Source: Pseudomonas sp. RIT-PI-AD (lineage in GTDB: Bacteria > Pseudomonadota > Gammaproteobacteria > Pseudomonadales > Pseudomonadaceae). Taken from it: a stretch of 64,000 bases of DNA. The notes beneath the pieces are model-generated. The model worked only from the letters and a program-made list of their open reading frames with translations, did no database searches and was not told the DNA's origin. Shown piece after piece: positions 37,501 to 47,222 of this stretch. The stretch is from the NCBI RefSeq assembly GCF_025642785.1, contig NZ_JANZKU010000016.1:1-64000 (forward strand), read 5' to 3'. A program made the position numbers and the translations under genes. Every line of letters starts with the position of its first letter. The first letter of the stretch is position 1.

Positions 37501-39438
37501 ATGTTCGACATCGACCGCCACCCCGTTTCCGCCGCCACCCGCCAGCGCGCGCTCCTCGACGAAGCCGGCTACCGGCGCCTCTACCGACAATCCCTCGAGC
37601 AGCCGGAGTTGTTCTGGAGCGAACAGGCGACCGCCTTCCTCGACTGGTTCGCCCCCTGGGACACCTTGTACGCCGGGGATTTCGCCGCAGGCCGGGTGGA
37701 ATGGTTCAAGGGCGGCAAGCTGAACGTCGCCCACAACTGCATCGACCGTCATCTGCGCGAGCGCGGCGACCAGGTGGCCTTCATCTGGGAAGGCGACGAC
37801 CCGGCCGAATCGGCGCACATCACCTACAACAAGCTGTTCCGCAACGTCTGCCGCCTGGCCAATGTGCTCAAGGACCGGGGCGTGGCCAAGGGTGATCGGG
37901 TCTGCATCTACATGCCGATGGTGCCGGAAGCGGCGTATGCGATGCTCGCCTGCGCGCGCATCGGCGCGGTGCACTCGGTGGTGTTCGGCGGGTTCTCGCC
38001 GGATGCCCTGCGCGAACGTATCCTCGACGCCGACTGCCGGGTGGTGATCACCGCCGACGAAGGCGTACGCGGCGGCAAGTACATCCCGTTGAAACAGAAC
38101 GTCGACCAGGCCCTGACGCAATGCCCGCAGGTCTCCACCGTGGTGGTGGTCGAACGCACCCAGGGCGAGGTGGACTGGGTCCAGGGTCGCGACATCTGGT
38201 ACCACGAGGCCCTGCACGGGGTCAGCGACAGCTGCCCGCCGGAATGGATGGACGCGGAAGACCCGCTGTTCATCCTCTACACCTCCGGGTCCACCGGCAA
38301 ACCCAAGGGCGTCCTGCACAGCACCGGCGGCTACCTGCTGGCCGCCGCCCTGAGCCACAGGTACGTGTTCGATTACCACGACGGCGATATCCACTGGTGT
38401 TCGGCCGACGTCGGCTGGATCACCGGCCATACCTACCTGGTCTACGGCCCGCTGGCCAACGGCGCGACCAGCCTGATGTACGAGGGCATCCCGCTGTACC
38501 CGGACGCCTCGCGCATGTGGCAGGTGATCGACAAGCACCGGGTGAACATCTTCTACACCGCGCCCACGGTGATCCGCGCCCTCATGCGCGAGGGCGAGGC
38601 GCCGGTGCGCCAAACCTCGCGCGCCAGCCTGCGCCTGCTGGCCACCGCCGGCGAACCGATCAACCCGGAAGCCTGGGAATGGCTGTACAACGTGGCCGGC
38701 GAACGCCGCTGCCCGATCATAGACACTTGGTGGCAGACCGAGACCGGCAGCGTGATGATCACCCCGCTCGCCGGCGTCACTGCGCTCAAGCCGGGCGCGG
38801 CGACCCGTCCGTTCTTCGGCGTGCAGCCAGTGCTGCTGGACGAGCACGGCGAGGAGATCGTCGGCGCCGGCAGCGGCCTGCTGGCCATCCGCTCGAGCTG
38901 GCCGAGCCAGATCCGCAGTATCCATGGCGATCACCAGCGCCTGCTCGACACCTACTTCGCCCCCTACCCCGGTTACTACTTCACCGGCGACGGCGCACGC
39001 CGCGACGAGGGAGGCGACTACTGGATCACCGGACGGGTGGACGACGTGATCAACGTCTCCGGCCATCGCATCGGCACCGCCGAGGTGGAAAGCGCCCTGG
39101 TCCTGCACGACGCGGTGGCCGAAGCCGCAGTGGTCGGCTATCCCCACGAGGTCAAGGGCCAGGGTGTCTACGCCTTCGTCACGCCGATGCGCGGTGTGGA
39201 ACCGGACGAGGCCCTGCGCACCGCCCTGCTGGCCTTGGTGAGCAAGGAAATCGGCGGCTTCGCCCGGCCTGAACTGATCCAGTGGGCACCCGGGCTGCCG
39301 AAGACCCGCTCGGGCAAGATCATGCGGCGCATCCTGCGCAAGATCGCCTGCAACGAGCTGGACAGCCTGGGCGACACCTCGACCCTCGCCGAACCGGCGG
39401 TGGTCGCCGAGCTGATCGAGCAGCGCCTGAACCGCTGA
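37501..39438 (+). CDS. acs: Acetyl-coenzyme A synthetase
   Basis: 645 residues. Activates acetate through acetyl-AMP. The P-loop-like motif is [11 protein letters not shown], the adenylate motif is [10 protein letters not shown], and the C-terminal regulatory lysine is in [13 protein letters not shown] (acetylation site in the family). The position next to pgi corresponds to acsB in P. aeruginosa. AAGGAA lies before the ATG. Confidence 0.96.
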   Translation: MFDIDRHPVSAATRQRALLDEAGYRRLYRQSLEQPELFWSEQATAFLDWFAPWDTLYAGDFAAGRVEWFKGGKLNVAHNCIDRHLRERGDQVAFIWEGDDPAESAHITYNKLFRNVCRLANVLKDRGVAKGDRVCIYMPMVPEAAYAMLACARIGAVHSVVFGGFSPDALRERILDADCRVVITADEGVRGGKYIPLKQNVDQALTQCPQVSTVVVVERTQGEVDWVQGRDIWYHEALHGVSDSCPPEWMDAEDPLFILYTSGSTGKPKGVLHSTGGYLLAAALSHRYVFDYHDGDIHWCSADVGWITGHTYLVYGPLANGATSLMYEGIPLYPDASRMWQVIDKHRVNIFYTAPTVIRALMREGEAPVRQTSRASLRLLATAGEPINPEAWEWLYNVAGERRCPIIDTWWQTETGSVMITPLAGVTALKPGAATRPFFGVQPVLLDEHGEEIVGAGSGLLAIRSSWPSQIRSIHGDHQRLLDTYFAPYPGYYFTGDGARRDEGGDYWITGRVDDVINVSGHRIGTAEVESALVLHDAVAEAAVVGYPHEVKGQGVYAFVTPMRGVEPDEALRTALLALVSKEIGGFARPELIQWAPGLPKTRSGKIMRRILRKIACNELDSLGDTSTLAEPAVVAELIEQRLNR

Positions 39439-39546
39439 GCCCGCGGTGCGGATCGGCTCGAACGCGCGGCCAGCCCCGCGCCACGGGAGCCCGCGCCCGA
39501 CTCGCCCTCTTGGAGCCGGCGCCGGGACCGGTTAGCCTGCGCGCCT

Positions 39547-40425
39547 ATGGAATGCCTCCGCCGTCGTATCGAAAGCCAAGTCCTCAGCCTGAGCGGCGTC
39601 GCCCTCAAGCAGATCGACTTCGAGCAGCCGCCGGGCGATCCCGGCCTGTTCGGCCCGCATGCCGTGTGCTGGCAGGTGCATGGCGACTTCACCAGCATGA
39701 TGGTCGGCGGCATCGCCGCGCTGCTCATGCAAGCCCTGCATCCACTGGCGCTGGCCGGGGTCTGGGACCATTCGAATTTCCGCGAGGACCTGATCGGCCG
39801 CCTGCGCCGAACCGGCCAGTTCATTTCCGGCACCACCTTCGCCGGCCGCGAAGATGCCGAACGGCTGATCGAGAAGGTCCGCCTCATCCACCTGCGGGTG
39901 GTCGGCACCGCGCCGGACGGGCGCCCCTATGCCGCCAGCGATCCGGACCTGCTCACCTGGGTGCACGTCGCCGAGGTGAGCAGTTTCCTCCGCGCGCACC
40001 TGCGCTACCGCAACCCATACCTGTCGGGTCCCGATCAGGATCGCTATTACGCCGAGGTCGCGCGGGTCGCCGAGCGGCTGGGCGCGCGCAACGTGCCGCG
40101 CACCCGTGCACAGGTCGAGGCCTACCTCGTCGCCATGCGCCCGCATCTGCTGGGCGACCAGCGCTCGCAGGAAATCCTGCGCATTCTCTTCGACGCGCCG
40201 GCGCCCAGCGCCCTCGCCGTACCGGTGGGCAAACTGCTGCTGCACGCGGGGGTCGAGCTGCTGCCGCCCTGGGCCCGCCTCGAACTCGGCCGCCACCTCG
40301 GACCGCTGCGTGCGGCGCTGCTGCGCCAGGGCGTGCGCAGCCTGGCGCCGCTGCTGCGTTGGGCGGTGCGCAATGGCGCGATACACCGCTCGCGTCGCCG
40401 CCTGGGCCTGGCGGACCGCGGCTGA
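39547..40425 (+). CDS. DUF2236 / MpaB-type oxygenase family protein
   Basis: 292 residues. Conserved family features: [51 protein letters not shown] and [14 protein letters not shown]. This fold is shared with latex-clearing protein and fungal MpaB, which use a b-type heme; the histidines in LHP and WVHV are candidates for the heme or acid-base site. The substrate is unknown. It sits between acs and a thiolase, which hints at lipid or acetyl metabolism, but only by position. Confidence 0.8.
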   Translation: MECLRRRIESQVLSLSGVALKQIDFEQPPGDPGLFGPHAVCWQVHGDFTSMMVGGIAALLMQALHPLALAGVWDHSNFREDLIGRLRRTGQFISGTTFAGREDAERLIEKVRLIHLRVVGTAPDGRPYAASDPDLLTWVHVAEVSSFLRAHLRYRNPYLSGPDQDRYYAEVARVAERLGARNVPRTRAQVEAYLVAMRPHLLGDQRSQEILRILFDAPAPSALAVPVGKLLLHAGVELLPPWARLELGRHLGPLRAALLRQGVRSLAPLLRWAVRNGAIHRSRRRLGLADRG

Positions 40426-40514
40426 CCGGCCGGTTCGCGTGCTGGTCGAGCGCGGAAGCGCTGTGCCAACATAGGCGATCGCGGCCCGCCGCCTTCGCTT
40501 TCGAGGAACATGCC

Positions 40515-41693
40515 ATGCAAGAGGTCGTCATCGTCGCCGCCACCCGTACCGCCATCGGCAGCTTCCAGGGCGCGCTCGCCGGGTTGAGCGCGGTGGAACT
40601 GGGCACCGTCGTGGTCCGCCGCCTGCTGGAGCAGACCGGCCTGCAAGGCGCCGAGGTGGATGAAGTGATCCTCGGCCAGGTCCTCACCGCCGGCGCCGGG
40701 CAGAACCCCGCCCGCCAGACCGCCATCGCCGCCGGGCTGCCCGCGTCGGTGCCGGCGCTGACCCTGAACAAGGTCTGCGGCTCGGGCCTCAAGGCGTTGC
40801 ACCTGGCGACCCAGGCGATCCGCTGCGGCGATGCCGAGATCGTCATCGCCGGCGGCCAGGAAAGCATGAGCCAGGCACCCTACGTGCTGCCCAAGGCGCG
40901 TACCGGCCTGCGCATGGGCCATGGGCAGGTGGTCGATACGATGATCAGCGACGGCCTGTGGGACGCCTTCAACGACTACCACATGGGCATCACCGCGGAG
41001 AACCTGGTGGACCAGTACGGCCTCGACCGCTCCGTCCAGGACGCCTTCGCCGCGGCCTCGCAGCAGAAAGCCGTGGCCGCCATCGAGGCCGGCCGGTTCG
41101 CCGACGAGATCACCCCGGTGTCGATCCCCCAACGCAAGGGCGAGCCGTTGAGCTTCGCCATCGACGAGCAGCCGCGCGCCGGTACCACGGCGGAAGCCCT
41201 CGGCAAGCTCAAGGCAGCCTTCAAGAAGGACGGCAGCGTCACCGCCGGCAACGCCTCCAGCCTCAACGACGGCGCCGCCGCCGTGTTGCTGATGAGCGAG
41301 AGCAAGGCCAAGGCCCTGGGGCTTCCGGTACTGGCGCGCATCGTGGCCTACGCCAACGCCGGCGTGGACCCGGCCATCATGGGCATCGGCCCGGTCTCGG
41401 CGACCCGCCGTTGCCTGGAGAAGGCCGGCTGGCAGATCGGCGACCTCGACCTCATCGAGGCCAACGAAGCCTTCGCCGCCCAGGCACTGGCGGTGGGCTG
41501 GGAGCTGGGCTGGGACGCCGACAAGGTCAACGTCAACGGCGGCGCCATCGCCCTCGGCCACCCCATCGGCGCATCCGGCTGCCGGGTGCTGGTGACCCTG
41601 CTGCACGAGATGATCCGCCGCGATGCCCACAAGGGCCTGGCGACCCTGTGCATCGGCGGCGGCCAGGGCGTGGCGCTGGCCATCGAACGCTGA
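40515..41693 (+). CDS. Acetyl-CoA acetyltransferase (thiolase)
   Basis: 392 residues. Nucleophilic Cys88 in [15 protein letters not shown]. The NEAFAAQ motif, the [11 protein letters not shown] histidine/cysteine and the [13 protein letters not shown]-terminus are all intact. The length and sequence fit the AtoB/PhaA biosynthetic thiolase group. It could form or cleave acetoacetyl-CoA. No partner beta-oxidation or PHB gene is adjacent. Confidence 0.92.
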   Translation: MQEVVIVAATRTAIGSFQGALAGLSAVELGTVVVRRLLEQTGLQGAEVDEVILGQVLTAGAGQNPARQTAIAAGLPASVPALTLNKVCGSGLKALHLATQAIRCGDAEIVIAGGQESMSQAPYVLPKARTGLRMGHGQVVDTMISDGLWDAFNDYHMGITAENLVDQYGLDRSVQDAFAAASQQKAVAAIEAGRFADEITPVSIPQRKGEPLSFAIDEQPRAGTTAEALGKLKAAFKKDGSVTAGNASSLNDGAAAVLLMSESKAKALGLPVLARIVAYANAGVDPAIMGIGPVSATRRCLEKAGWQIGDLDLIEANEAFAAQALAVGWELGWDADKVNVNGGAIALGHPIGASGCRVLVTLLHEMIRRDAHKGLATLCIGGGQGVALAIER

Positions 41694-41739
41694 CCCCGGC
41701 TTTGCTAGACTGCGCGGCCCTCCTTCCGAGTCGCCGCGC

Positions 41740-42756
41740 ATGCCCTCTCTCGATCTGGCGCTGCGCGCCGCCCTCGCCCGCCGCCAAGAACTGCTGACCG
41801 AGCTGCACGGGCAAGCGACTGACTGCTACCGCCTGTTCCATGGCAGCCAGGAAGGCGCCGCCGGTCTGACCATCGACCGCTACGGCGCGCAGTTGCTGGT
41901 GCAGAGTTTTCACCAGCCCCTGGAGCAAGAACGCTTGCCGCATTTCGCGGCCTATTACGAAGATGCCCTGGGCCTCCCGCTGCAACTGGTCTACAACGAC
42001 CGCTCCCAGGGCAACTCGCGGATCGACCGGCGCGACTCGGTGTACCAGAACCCGGCGTCCGCCTTGGAGGACATGACCGCGCGGGAATGGGGCATCCACT
42101 ATCGCGTGCGCGGACGCCATCCCGGGCAGGACCCGCTGTTGTTCCTCGACCTGCGCAATGCCCGTGGCTGGGTGAAGACCCATAGCGCCGGCCTGTCGGT
42201 GCTCAACCTGTTCGCCTACACCTGCGGTGTCGGCCTGTGCGCCGCGGCGGGCGGCGCCCGCGAGGTGTGGAACCTCGACTTCGCCGAAGGCAACCTGGCA
42301 GTGGGCCGGGAGAACGCCGCCCTCAACCCGGACCTGGCGCCGATGCGCTTCGTGCAGTCCGATTACTTCCCGGCGATCCGCCAACTCGCCGGCTTGCCCA
42401 TGGCGCGCCGGCACGGGCACAAGTTGCCGAGCTACCCGCGCCTGGAGCCCCGCCGCTTCGACTTGGTCCTGCTCGACCCGCCGGCCTGGGCCAAGAGCGC
42501 CTTCGGCACCGTCGATCTGCTGCGCGACTACCAGAGCCTGCTCAAGCCCGCCCTGCTGTGCACCGCCGAGGGCGGCACGCTGATCTGCTGCAATAACCTG
42601 GCGAAGGTCGAGCTGGAGGATTGGCGCGCCCAGGTGCTGCGCTGCGCGGAAAAACTCGGCCGACCGGTACACGACTGCCAGACGCTGGCGCCCGCCGCCG
42701 ACTTTCCCTCGCAGGATGCCAAGCCTCCGCTGAAGACCCTGATCCTGCGCCTGTGA
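41740..42756 (+). CDS. RlmI/RlmK-like class I SAM methyltransferase
   Basis: 338 residues. An N-terminal region (ELHGQATDCYRLFHGSQEGA, TIDRYG) resembles the RlmI/RlmK PUA-adjacent domain. The SAM site is SVLNLFAYTCGVGLCAAAGG, and the catalytic DPPAWAKSAFG motif IV fits RNA base methylation. Probably acts on rRNA. The exact target is unknown. Confidence 0.85.
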   Translation: MPSLDLALRAALARRQELLTELHGQATDCYRLFHGSQEGAAGLTIDRYGAQLLVQSFHQPLEQERLPHFAAYYEDALGLPLQLVYNDRSQGNSRIDRRDSVYQNPASALEDMTAREWGIHYRVRGRHPGQDPLLFLDLRNARGWVKTHSAGLSVLNLFAYTCGVGLCAAAGGAREVWNLDFAEGNLAVGRENAALNPDLAPMRFVQSDYFPAIRQLAGLPMARRHGHKLPSYPRLEPRRFDLVLLDPPAWAKSAFGTVDLLRDYQSLLKPALLCTAEGGTLICCNNLAKVELEDWRAQVLRCAEKLGRPVHDCQTLAPAADFPSQDAKPPLKTLILRL

Positions 42757-42858
42757 CGCCTGCATCGGCCAGGAAAAGACCCGCGCCGCCGCCCCGCTGA
42801 CAGCCGCGTTGCGGCGGTGTAGTCTGCCGGCCATTTCCCACCGTCAAGGCAGACCCCG

Positions 42859-43167
42859 ATGAAAGCCGTCCTTCCGCTCGCCCTCCCGCTACTGTTGCTG
42901 GCCCTGCCGGCCCAGGCATCCTCGACCATGCGCTGCGGCAGCAAGCTGGTCAGCGTCGATACGCCGAGCGTCGAGGTCCTCGCCAAATGCGGCGAGCCCT
43001 CCAGCCGGCAGGCGCTGGGCTTTCGCCAGGTGGTCGACCGCTACGGCATGATCAACGACATCGCGGTGGAGGAATGGGTCTACGGTCCGCAGCGCGGCGG
43101 CATGTATTACTACCTGCGTTTCGAAGGCGATCGCCTGTTCTCCGTCGACAGCAAACGCGCCAACTGA
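42859..43167 (+). CDS. DUF2845 secreted protein
   Basis: 102 residues. A signal peptide (MKAVLPLALPLLLLALPAQA) precedes a small domain with two cysteines (MRCGSKLVSVDT, AKCGEPSSR) that may form a disulfide, and EEWVYGPQRGGMYYYLRFEG. It is typical DUF2845. No function is known. Confidence 0.85.
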   Translation: MKAVLPLALPLLLLALPAQASSTMRCGSKLVSVDTPSVEVLAKCGEPSSRQALGFRQVVDRYGMINDIAVEEWVYGPQRGGMYYYLRFEGDRLFSVDSKRAN

Positions 43168-43192
43168 GCCCAGGGGTCCACCCGCCGCCCGC

Positions 43193-44641
43193 ATGATCAT
43201 TCTTCCCGCCGAGCACCCGCTGGACTGGAAACGTCCCCCGGTGGTCACGCTGCTGCTGATCCTGCTCAACCTGCTGGTCTACGTCGGCTACCAGAGCGGC
43301 GACGACCAGCGGCGGGAGGCCGCCGTGCGGCTCTACCTGGACGGCGGCCTGCTCGAACGCGAGCGGGCCCTGTTCCTGAACGATCCGGCCCGGCACGATC
43401 GCCCCGCCGACGAGCGTGAGGCGCTGGAGGGCCTGCGGCGCCCGCAATTGGCGACCCTGGTGCTGTTCGATCTCGCCTTCGCAGATCGCCTGCACCGCCA
43501 CGACGCCTACCTGGCCGACGCGGCCTGGCAGCGCGCCCGGCAGAACGCCGAACGTGCCCGGGACAAGGTCAGCAGCATGGCCTTCGGCTTCATCCCCGCC
43601 CGCTTCACCCTGAAGGGGCTGTTCGGCGCGATGTTTCTGCACGGTAGCTTCGAGCACCTGCTGGGCAACATGGTGTTCCTGTTCATCTGCGGCTTCGCCG
43701 TGGAATCGGCCCTGGGCCGCTGGCGGTACCTGGGACTCTACCTTGCCGGCGGGCTCGCCTCGCATCTGCTGTGGTGGTTCTGCGAGCCCAGTTGGGTCCC
43801 GGGCATCGGCGCCTCGGGGGCCGTCTCCGGGGTGATGGGCATGTACATCGGGCTCTATGGGCTGCGGCGGATCGCGTTCTTCTACTGGCTGGGTCCGCTG
43901 ATCGGCTACTTCCGCGCGCCGGCCCTGTGGATATTGCCGGCCTGGATGGGCAAGGAACTCTATGGGGTGCTGCTGGCGAGCGATCACGTGAACTATTACG
44001 CCCACCTGGGCGGACTCGGTTTCGGTTTCCTGGCCGTGTGGTTGCTGCGTCGGCTGGGCGGCATGCGGGTCGATGAAGCCTATTTGCTGAAGGTCGACCC
44101 GGATGCGGCCTTCAAACGCGAGCTGGCCGCGCTGGATCGGGCGATCGGCCAGTTCGACCTGGAGCGCGCGGCGAGCCGTGGCCAGGAGTTGCTGGAGCGC
44201 TACCCGCAGCGCCTGCCCTTGCTGGAGCGCCTGTATGCGGTCGCCAAGGGTCGCGTGGATCGGCCTCTCATGGGCGCCTTGCTGAAGCAGGTGTTCGCCA
44301 TGCAGACCGGGGCGACGCTACCGCTGCTGCAACGCCTGGCGGACGACGGCGCGGAGCCCCAGCAGGTACTGTTGAGGCATCCTTCTATCCTCGCGCAATT
44401 GCTGCCCCGCCTGCTTCGCGCAGGCGATACCGCCCGTGCGTTGGCCAGTTGGCGACGCGTGAGGGATCACCCGAGCGCTTCCGCTGCGTTGCCGTCCCTC
44501 ACCTTCGCCCTGGCCAAGCAACTCGGGCAGAACGGACAGGTTCGGCTGATGGGCGAACTGGAGGATTTCCTCAACGAGGCTTATCCCGACAGCGAGGACA
44601 CACGGCGACTGGCACTGTACCGGCGGTATCTTCTCGGCTGA
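43193..44641 (+). CDS. Rhomboid-family intramembrane serine protease with long soluble extensions
   Basis: 482 residues. The first helix (about 17-34) is followed by a ~100-residue soluble insertion. The rhomboid core follows, with HGSFEHLLGNM (residues 150-160), the catalytic serine in GASGAVSG (Ser208) and the catalytic histidine in YYAHLGGLGFGF (His271). The C-terminal ~190 residues are soluble and helical with a TPR-like look (GQELLERYPQRLPLLERLYA). The Ser/His dyad is intact, so it should be active. The start is 25 bases after the DUF2845 gene. Substrate unknown. Confidence 0.88.
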   Translation: MIILPAEHPLDWKRPPVVTLLLILLNLLVYVGYQSGDDQRREAAVRLYLDGGLLERERALFLNDPARHDRPADEREALEGLRRPQLATLVLFDLAFADRLHRHDAYLADAAWQRARQNAERARDKVSSMAFGFIPARFTLKGLFGAMFLHGSFEHLLGNMVFLFICGFAVESALGRWRYLGLYLAGGLASHLLWWFCEPSWVPGIGASGAVSGVMGMYIGLYGLRRIAFFYWLGPLIGYFRAPALWILPAWMGKELYGVLLASDHVNYYAHLGGLGFGFLAVWLLRRLGGMRVDEAYLLKVDPDAAFKRELAALDRAIGQFDLERAASRGQELLERYPQRLPLLERLYAVAKGRVDRPLMGALLKQVFAMQTGATLPLLQRLADDGAEPQQVLLRHPSILAQLLPRLLRAGDTARALASWRRVRDHPSASAALPSLTFALAKQLGQNGQVRLMGELEDFLNEAYPDSEDTRRLALYRRYLLG

Positions 44642-44667
44642 CCCTTTCCGAGGAACGGAAACGAGAA

Positions 44668-44692
44668 AGCCCCGCCAGTCCTTGGCGGGGCT
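44668..44692 (-). terminator. Bidirectional terminator between the rhomboid and csbD genes
   Basis: Ten-pair stem AGCCCCGCCA/TGGCGGGGCT. The T-rich side (CTTTCTCGTTT) is on the minus strand, serving csbD. The stem also lies 27 bases after the convergent rhomboid gene. Confidence 0.85.
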
Positions 44693-44738
44693 CATCGAAT
44701 AGCGGCATCCTGCTGCCTGTTCGTCATCTCGGCAGCGA

Positions 44739-44936
44739 TCAGAGATCGCGGCTGAAATTCTTCACTTCTTCCTTGGCCTTGTCCTTGGTCCAACCGTAGC
44801 GTTCCTGGAGTTTGCCTTCGAGATACTCGGTATGGCCTTCGGCCACGTCGAGATCGTCGTGGGTCAGGTCGCCCCAACGCTCCTGGATCTTGCCGGTCAG
44901 TTGTTTCCATTTTCCTTTGATCACATCGGAATTCAT
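44739..44936 (-). CDS. CsbD-family small stress protein
   Basis: 65 residues: [20 protein letters not shown], then a second charged half ([19 protein letters not shown]). CsbD/YjbJ proteins are abundant under general stress, but their activity is unknown. ATG 44936 is set by GGAGGA upstream. It lies 106 bases after the BON gene with no terminator between, so it may share the sigma-54 promoter. Confidence 0.9.
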   Translation of the reverse strand: MNSDVIKGKWKQLTGKIQERWGDLTHDDLDVAEGHTEYLEGKLQERYGWTKDKAKEEVKNFSRDL

Positions 44937-45042
44937 CTGTCTTCCTCCGTTATCCGGCCAGCCTCGGAGGCCGGCCTTCCTTCGACAATGCACCAGGCTC
45001 CCAGTAGCAGCTGATCGAGTCCGGTGCGCGTCTACTCGCCGA

Positions 45043-45402
45043 TCACTCGGCGGATTTCAGGCCATCAGCGGAAACGGCTTTGACGCCTTTGATGGTTTTG
45101 GTCTTGGCGACGGCCAATTCGCGTTGAGCGTCGGTGGCCACGGTACCCGACAGGGAAACCACGCCTTTGTTGGTTTCGACCTTGATGTCCAGAGCGCTGA
45201 GTTCTTTCTCGGCGACGAAGGTGGATTTCACTTTGCTGGTGATCCAGGTATCGGAAACCGCTTCTTCGGTTTTGTCGACGGTGTTGGCTGCAACGACCAT
45301 CGGGCTATGAGCAGGGGCTTGAGCGGCCATGGCGGCATTGGCCATGGAAAGGCTCAGGGTAGCGGCGGCAGCGAGAGCGAATACGTTAAAAGACTTATTC
45401 AT
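45043..45402 (-). CDS. Periplasmic BON-domain (OsmY-like) protein
   Basis: 119 residues. A signal peptide (cleaved near [10 protein letters not shown]) precedes one BON domain ([20 protein letters not shown], then [16 protein letters not shown]). BON domains bind phospholipid, and OsmY is induced by osmotic stress and acts as a periplasmic chaperone. AGGAG lies before the ATG. Transcription looks sigma-54-dependent (see the promoter entry). Confidence 0.92.
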   Translation of the reverse strand: MNKSFNVFALAAAATLSLSMANAAMAAQAPAHSPMVVAANTVDKTEEAVSDTWITSKVKSTFVAEKELSALDIKVETNKGVVSLSGTVATDAQRELAVAKTKTIKGVKAVSADGLKSAE

Positions 45403-45468
45403 GGAAGTACTCCTGTAGATGACCTAAATGCTGCGCCTGGTCGGGCGGCAGTCTCGTAGAAGGTAATC

Positions 45469-45483
45469 GCAAGCGCTGTGCCA
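45469..45483 (-). promoter_or_regulatory. Sigma-54 promoter of the BON-domain gene
   Basis: Minus-strand TGGCAC-N5-TTGC, a full match to the consensus, with GG and GC separated by 10 bases (GG 45481-45482, GC 45469-45470). The predicted start is near 45457, giving a leader of about 55 bases. An AT-rich tract (about 45485-45535) lies upstream and could take IHF. Confidence 0.8.
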
Positions 45484-45546
45484 GCTTTCTTATTTAAAAA
45501 AACCGTTAAAAATCAAATAGATGTAAAAACATTTTTGGAGGTGGCC

Positions 45547-45590
45547 CGTGCAACTTGCACGTTCGTCGCCCGGCTCGCATGCAAGTTGCA
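45547..45590. promoter_or_regulatory. Paired palindromes upstream of the sigma-54 promoter (candidate enhancer sites)
   Basis: Perfect 7-1-7 inverted repeat CGTGCAA-C-TTGCACG (45547-45561) and a second TGCAA-G-TTGCA (45580-45590). The centres are 31 bases apart, about three helical turns. They lie about 80-120 bases before the -12 element, the normal position for an enhancer-binding protein. The protein is unknown. Confidence 0.6.
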
Positions 45591-45618
45591 AGGCTTTCCG
45601 GATCGGATGGCGCCTGCG

Positions 45619-47034
45619 TCAGGCATTTCCCCGCAACCTGGCCAGGGTTTGCTCCAGTTTCGTCACCTCCCCCATGAGGGGAGTCTGCGGATACCGGCTG
45701 CGGATGAAGCCGAGCAGCTTGGAGGCCGGCTCGAGTTGGCCCAGCCCCTCGGCCAGGATATTGGCCGCGAGCAAATAGGCGCGAGGCACCTGCGGATAAT
45801 CGGGAAAGCGCAGGTGGAGGTTGCGCAGCAGGCCGATGGCTTCGCGATGCTTGTGTCGTTCGCTCAAGGCAGCCGCCACCCGCTCGCAGATCAAGGGGTC
45901 GTCCGGAAGGTAATCGGGCTGCAGAGTCCGCGCGTTCGACCAGGCCGTGGCGGCCAGGGCCGGGTTCGCCTGGGCGGCGAGCGGCAGGTAGTGCGCCAGG
46001 TGGCGCAGGCAGCGTTCCCGGGCGTTGAGGCCGAACAGCAGCCGGTGGAAACGCTCGTTGAGGACCAGGTCGCCGGGCTCGCGGTCGAGTGCCTCGGCCA
46101 GGGTTTCCAGGGCACTACCGCCTTGCCCTTCCTTCAAGCGAACCTCGGCCTCCGCCAGCGCCCGGCGACGCCGCCACTCGCGCTCGGGGAAGCCCTCCAG
46201 GGCGTCCTCGCCGGCGATCGTATAGCCGAGGGGTTCCTGATACTGGAACACCGCGTAGCCCATCATCGCGCACATCACCACGCCGAAATAACCGAAGCAG
46301 AACGCCGCCACCGGCACCAGGACCACCCTAGGCAGGCCATGGGAAAGCAGGAAGGTCACATAACTCGGGGATTGCCACAGAGCGAACAGGAAGGCGCAGA
46401 GGATCAGGTAGCGCCAGCCCATGGCCTTGATGACCTGACCGACCTGTTCCGGGCTGAGCGCGGCGGACAGCTCCTTTTCCAGGGCGAGGCGGATGATGCT
46501 CGCCGGCATCAGCAGCATGATCGTCAGGTTGACCACCCAGAAGACCATCTCGCTGTGGAAGTCGCTGGCCAGCCAGAGCGCACCGAAGGCCAGAAAGAAC
46601 ACCACCAATTGCTTGAAGAACAGGCTGAAGCCTTCGCCGACGAAGGCGCTGAGCAGGGTCGGCGCCTCGCGTTCGGCCTGGCTGCTGGCCTCGATCACGC
46701 TATAGAGGTATTTGGTCGCCACGCTGAACAGCAGTATCCACAACAGGAAGAAGCGCGGCATGAACAGACTGGCCAGCGCCAGCGCGCCGCTGAACGCCAG
46801 GGGACCGGGCTGCAGGCCGTAACGAAAGAATTGCGGAATGCGCTCCCAGAAAGGCTGGGCGGTATTCGCCGCGCCGAGGAAGGTCAGGGCGCCCTGGCAG
46901 AGCGGACAGACCGGCCCACTGTCCGGGGCGTCCGCGTTCAGCGGGATACAGCAGTCGCCATAGGGGCGCTGGCAGGGCGCGCAGTTCCAGGTGGCGGGCT
47001 GTGCGGGGTGGTAGTGGCAATGGGTGATATCCAT
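45619..47034 (-). CDS. Membrane protein with N-terminal zinc-finger-like cysteines and C-terminal TPR-like region, unknown function
   Basis: 471 residues from ATG 47034. The first ~50 residues have a B-box-like set of Cys/His (HCHYHPAQPATWNCAPCQRP, YGDCC, CPLC), likely metal-binding and cytoplasmic. About six hydrophobic helices follow between 85 and 300 (for example SLFMPRFFLLWILLFSV). The last ~150 residues are helical and repeat-like (AEVRLKEGQGGSALETLAEA). I do not recognise the family. An in-frame upstream extension of 47 codons has no ribosome site and overlaps the pnp terminator, so it was not used. Confidence 0.8.
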   Translation of the reverse strand: MDITHCHYHPAQPATWNCAPCQRPYGDCCIPLNADAPDSGPVCPLCQGALTFLGAANTAQPFWERIPQFFRYGLQPGPLAFSGALALASLFMPRFFLLWILLFSVATKYLYSVIEASSQAEREAPTLLSAFVGEGFSLFFKQLVVFFLAFGALWLASDFHSEMVFWVVNLTIMLLMPASIIRLALEKELSAALSPEQVGQVIKAMGWRYLILCAFLFALWQSPSYVTFLLSHGLPRVVLVPVAAFCFGYFGVVMCAMMGYAVFQYQEPLGYTIAGEDALEGFPEREWRRRRALAEAEVRLKEGQGGSALETLAEALDREPGDLVLNERFHRLLFGLNARERCLRHLAHYLPLAAQANPALAATAWSNARTLQPDYLPDDPLICERVAAALSERHKHREAIGLLRNLHLRFPDYPQVPRAYLLAANILAEGLGQLEPASKLLGFIRSRYPQTPLMGEVTKLEQTLARLRGNA

Positions 47035-47173
47035 GACCGGCGCAATCCTGAATCCATGGGGAGTGTTCGCCCGCGCCATGGCGCCGGAGCGATAGACGGG
47101 TGATGCAGCCTCGAAACGCCGAAGGGCATCCCCCCGGCCAGCGCGAGCGGACGCCGTCGCGCATTTTCCTGGC

Positions 47174-47201
47174 AAAAAAAGAGGGCCCGCAAGGGGCCCT
47201 C
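47174..47201 (-). terminator. pnp terminator, end of the rimP-pnp operon
   Basis: Stem GAGGGCCC (47181-47188) / GGGCCCTC (47194-47201), five-base loop, then seven T on the minus strand, 22 bases after the pnp stop. Confidence 0.95.
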
Positions 47202-47222
47202 TTCATTACTGCGTACGCGGCA

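Noticed and set aside
45485-45535. Possible small terminator (ATGT/ACAT with T5) in the AT-rich tract before the BON gene
   Set aside because: The stem is only four weak pairs. The tract is better read as the flexible region between enhancer sites and the sigma-54 promoter.
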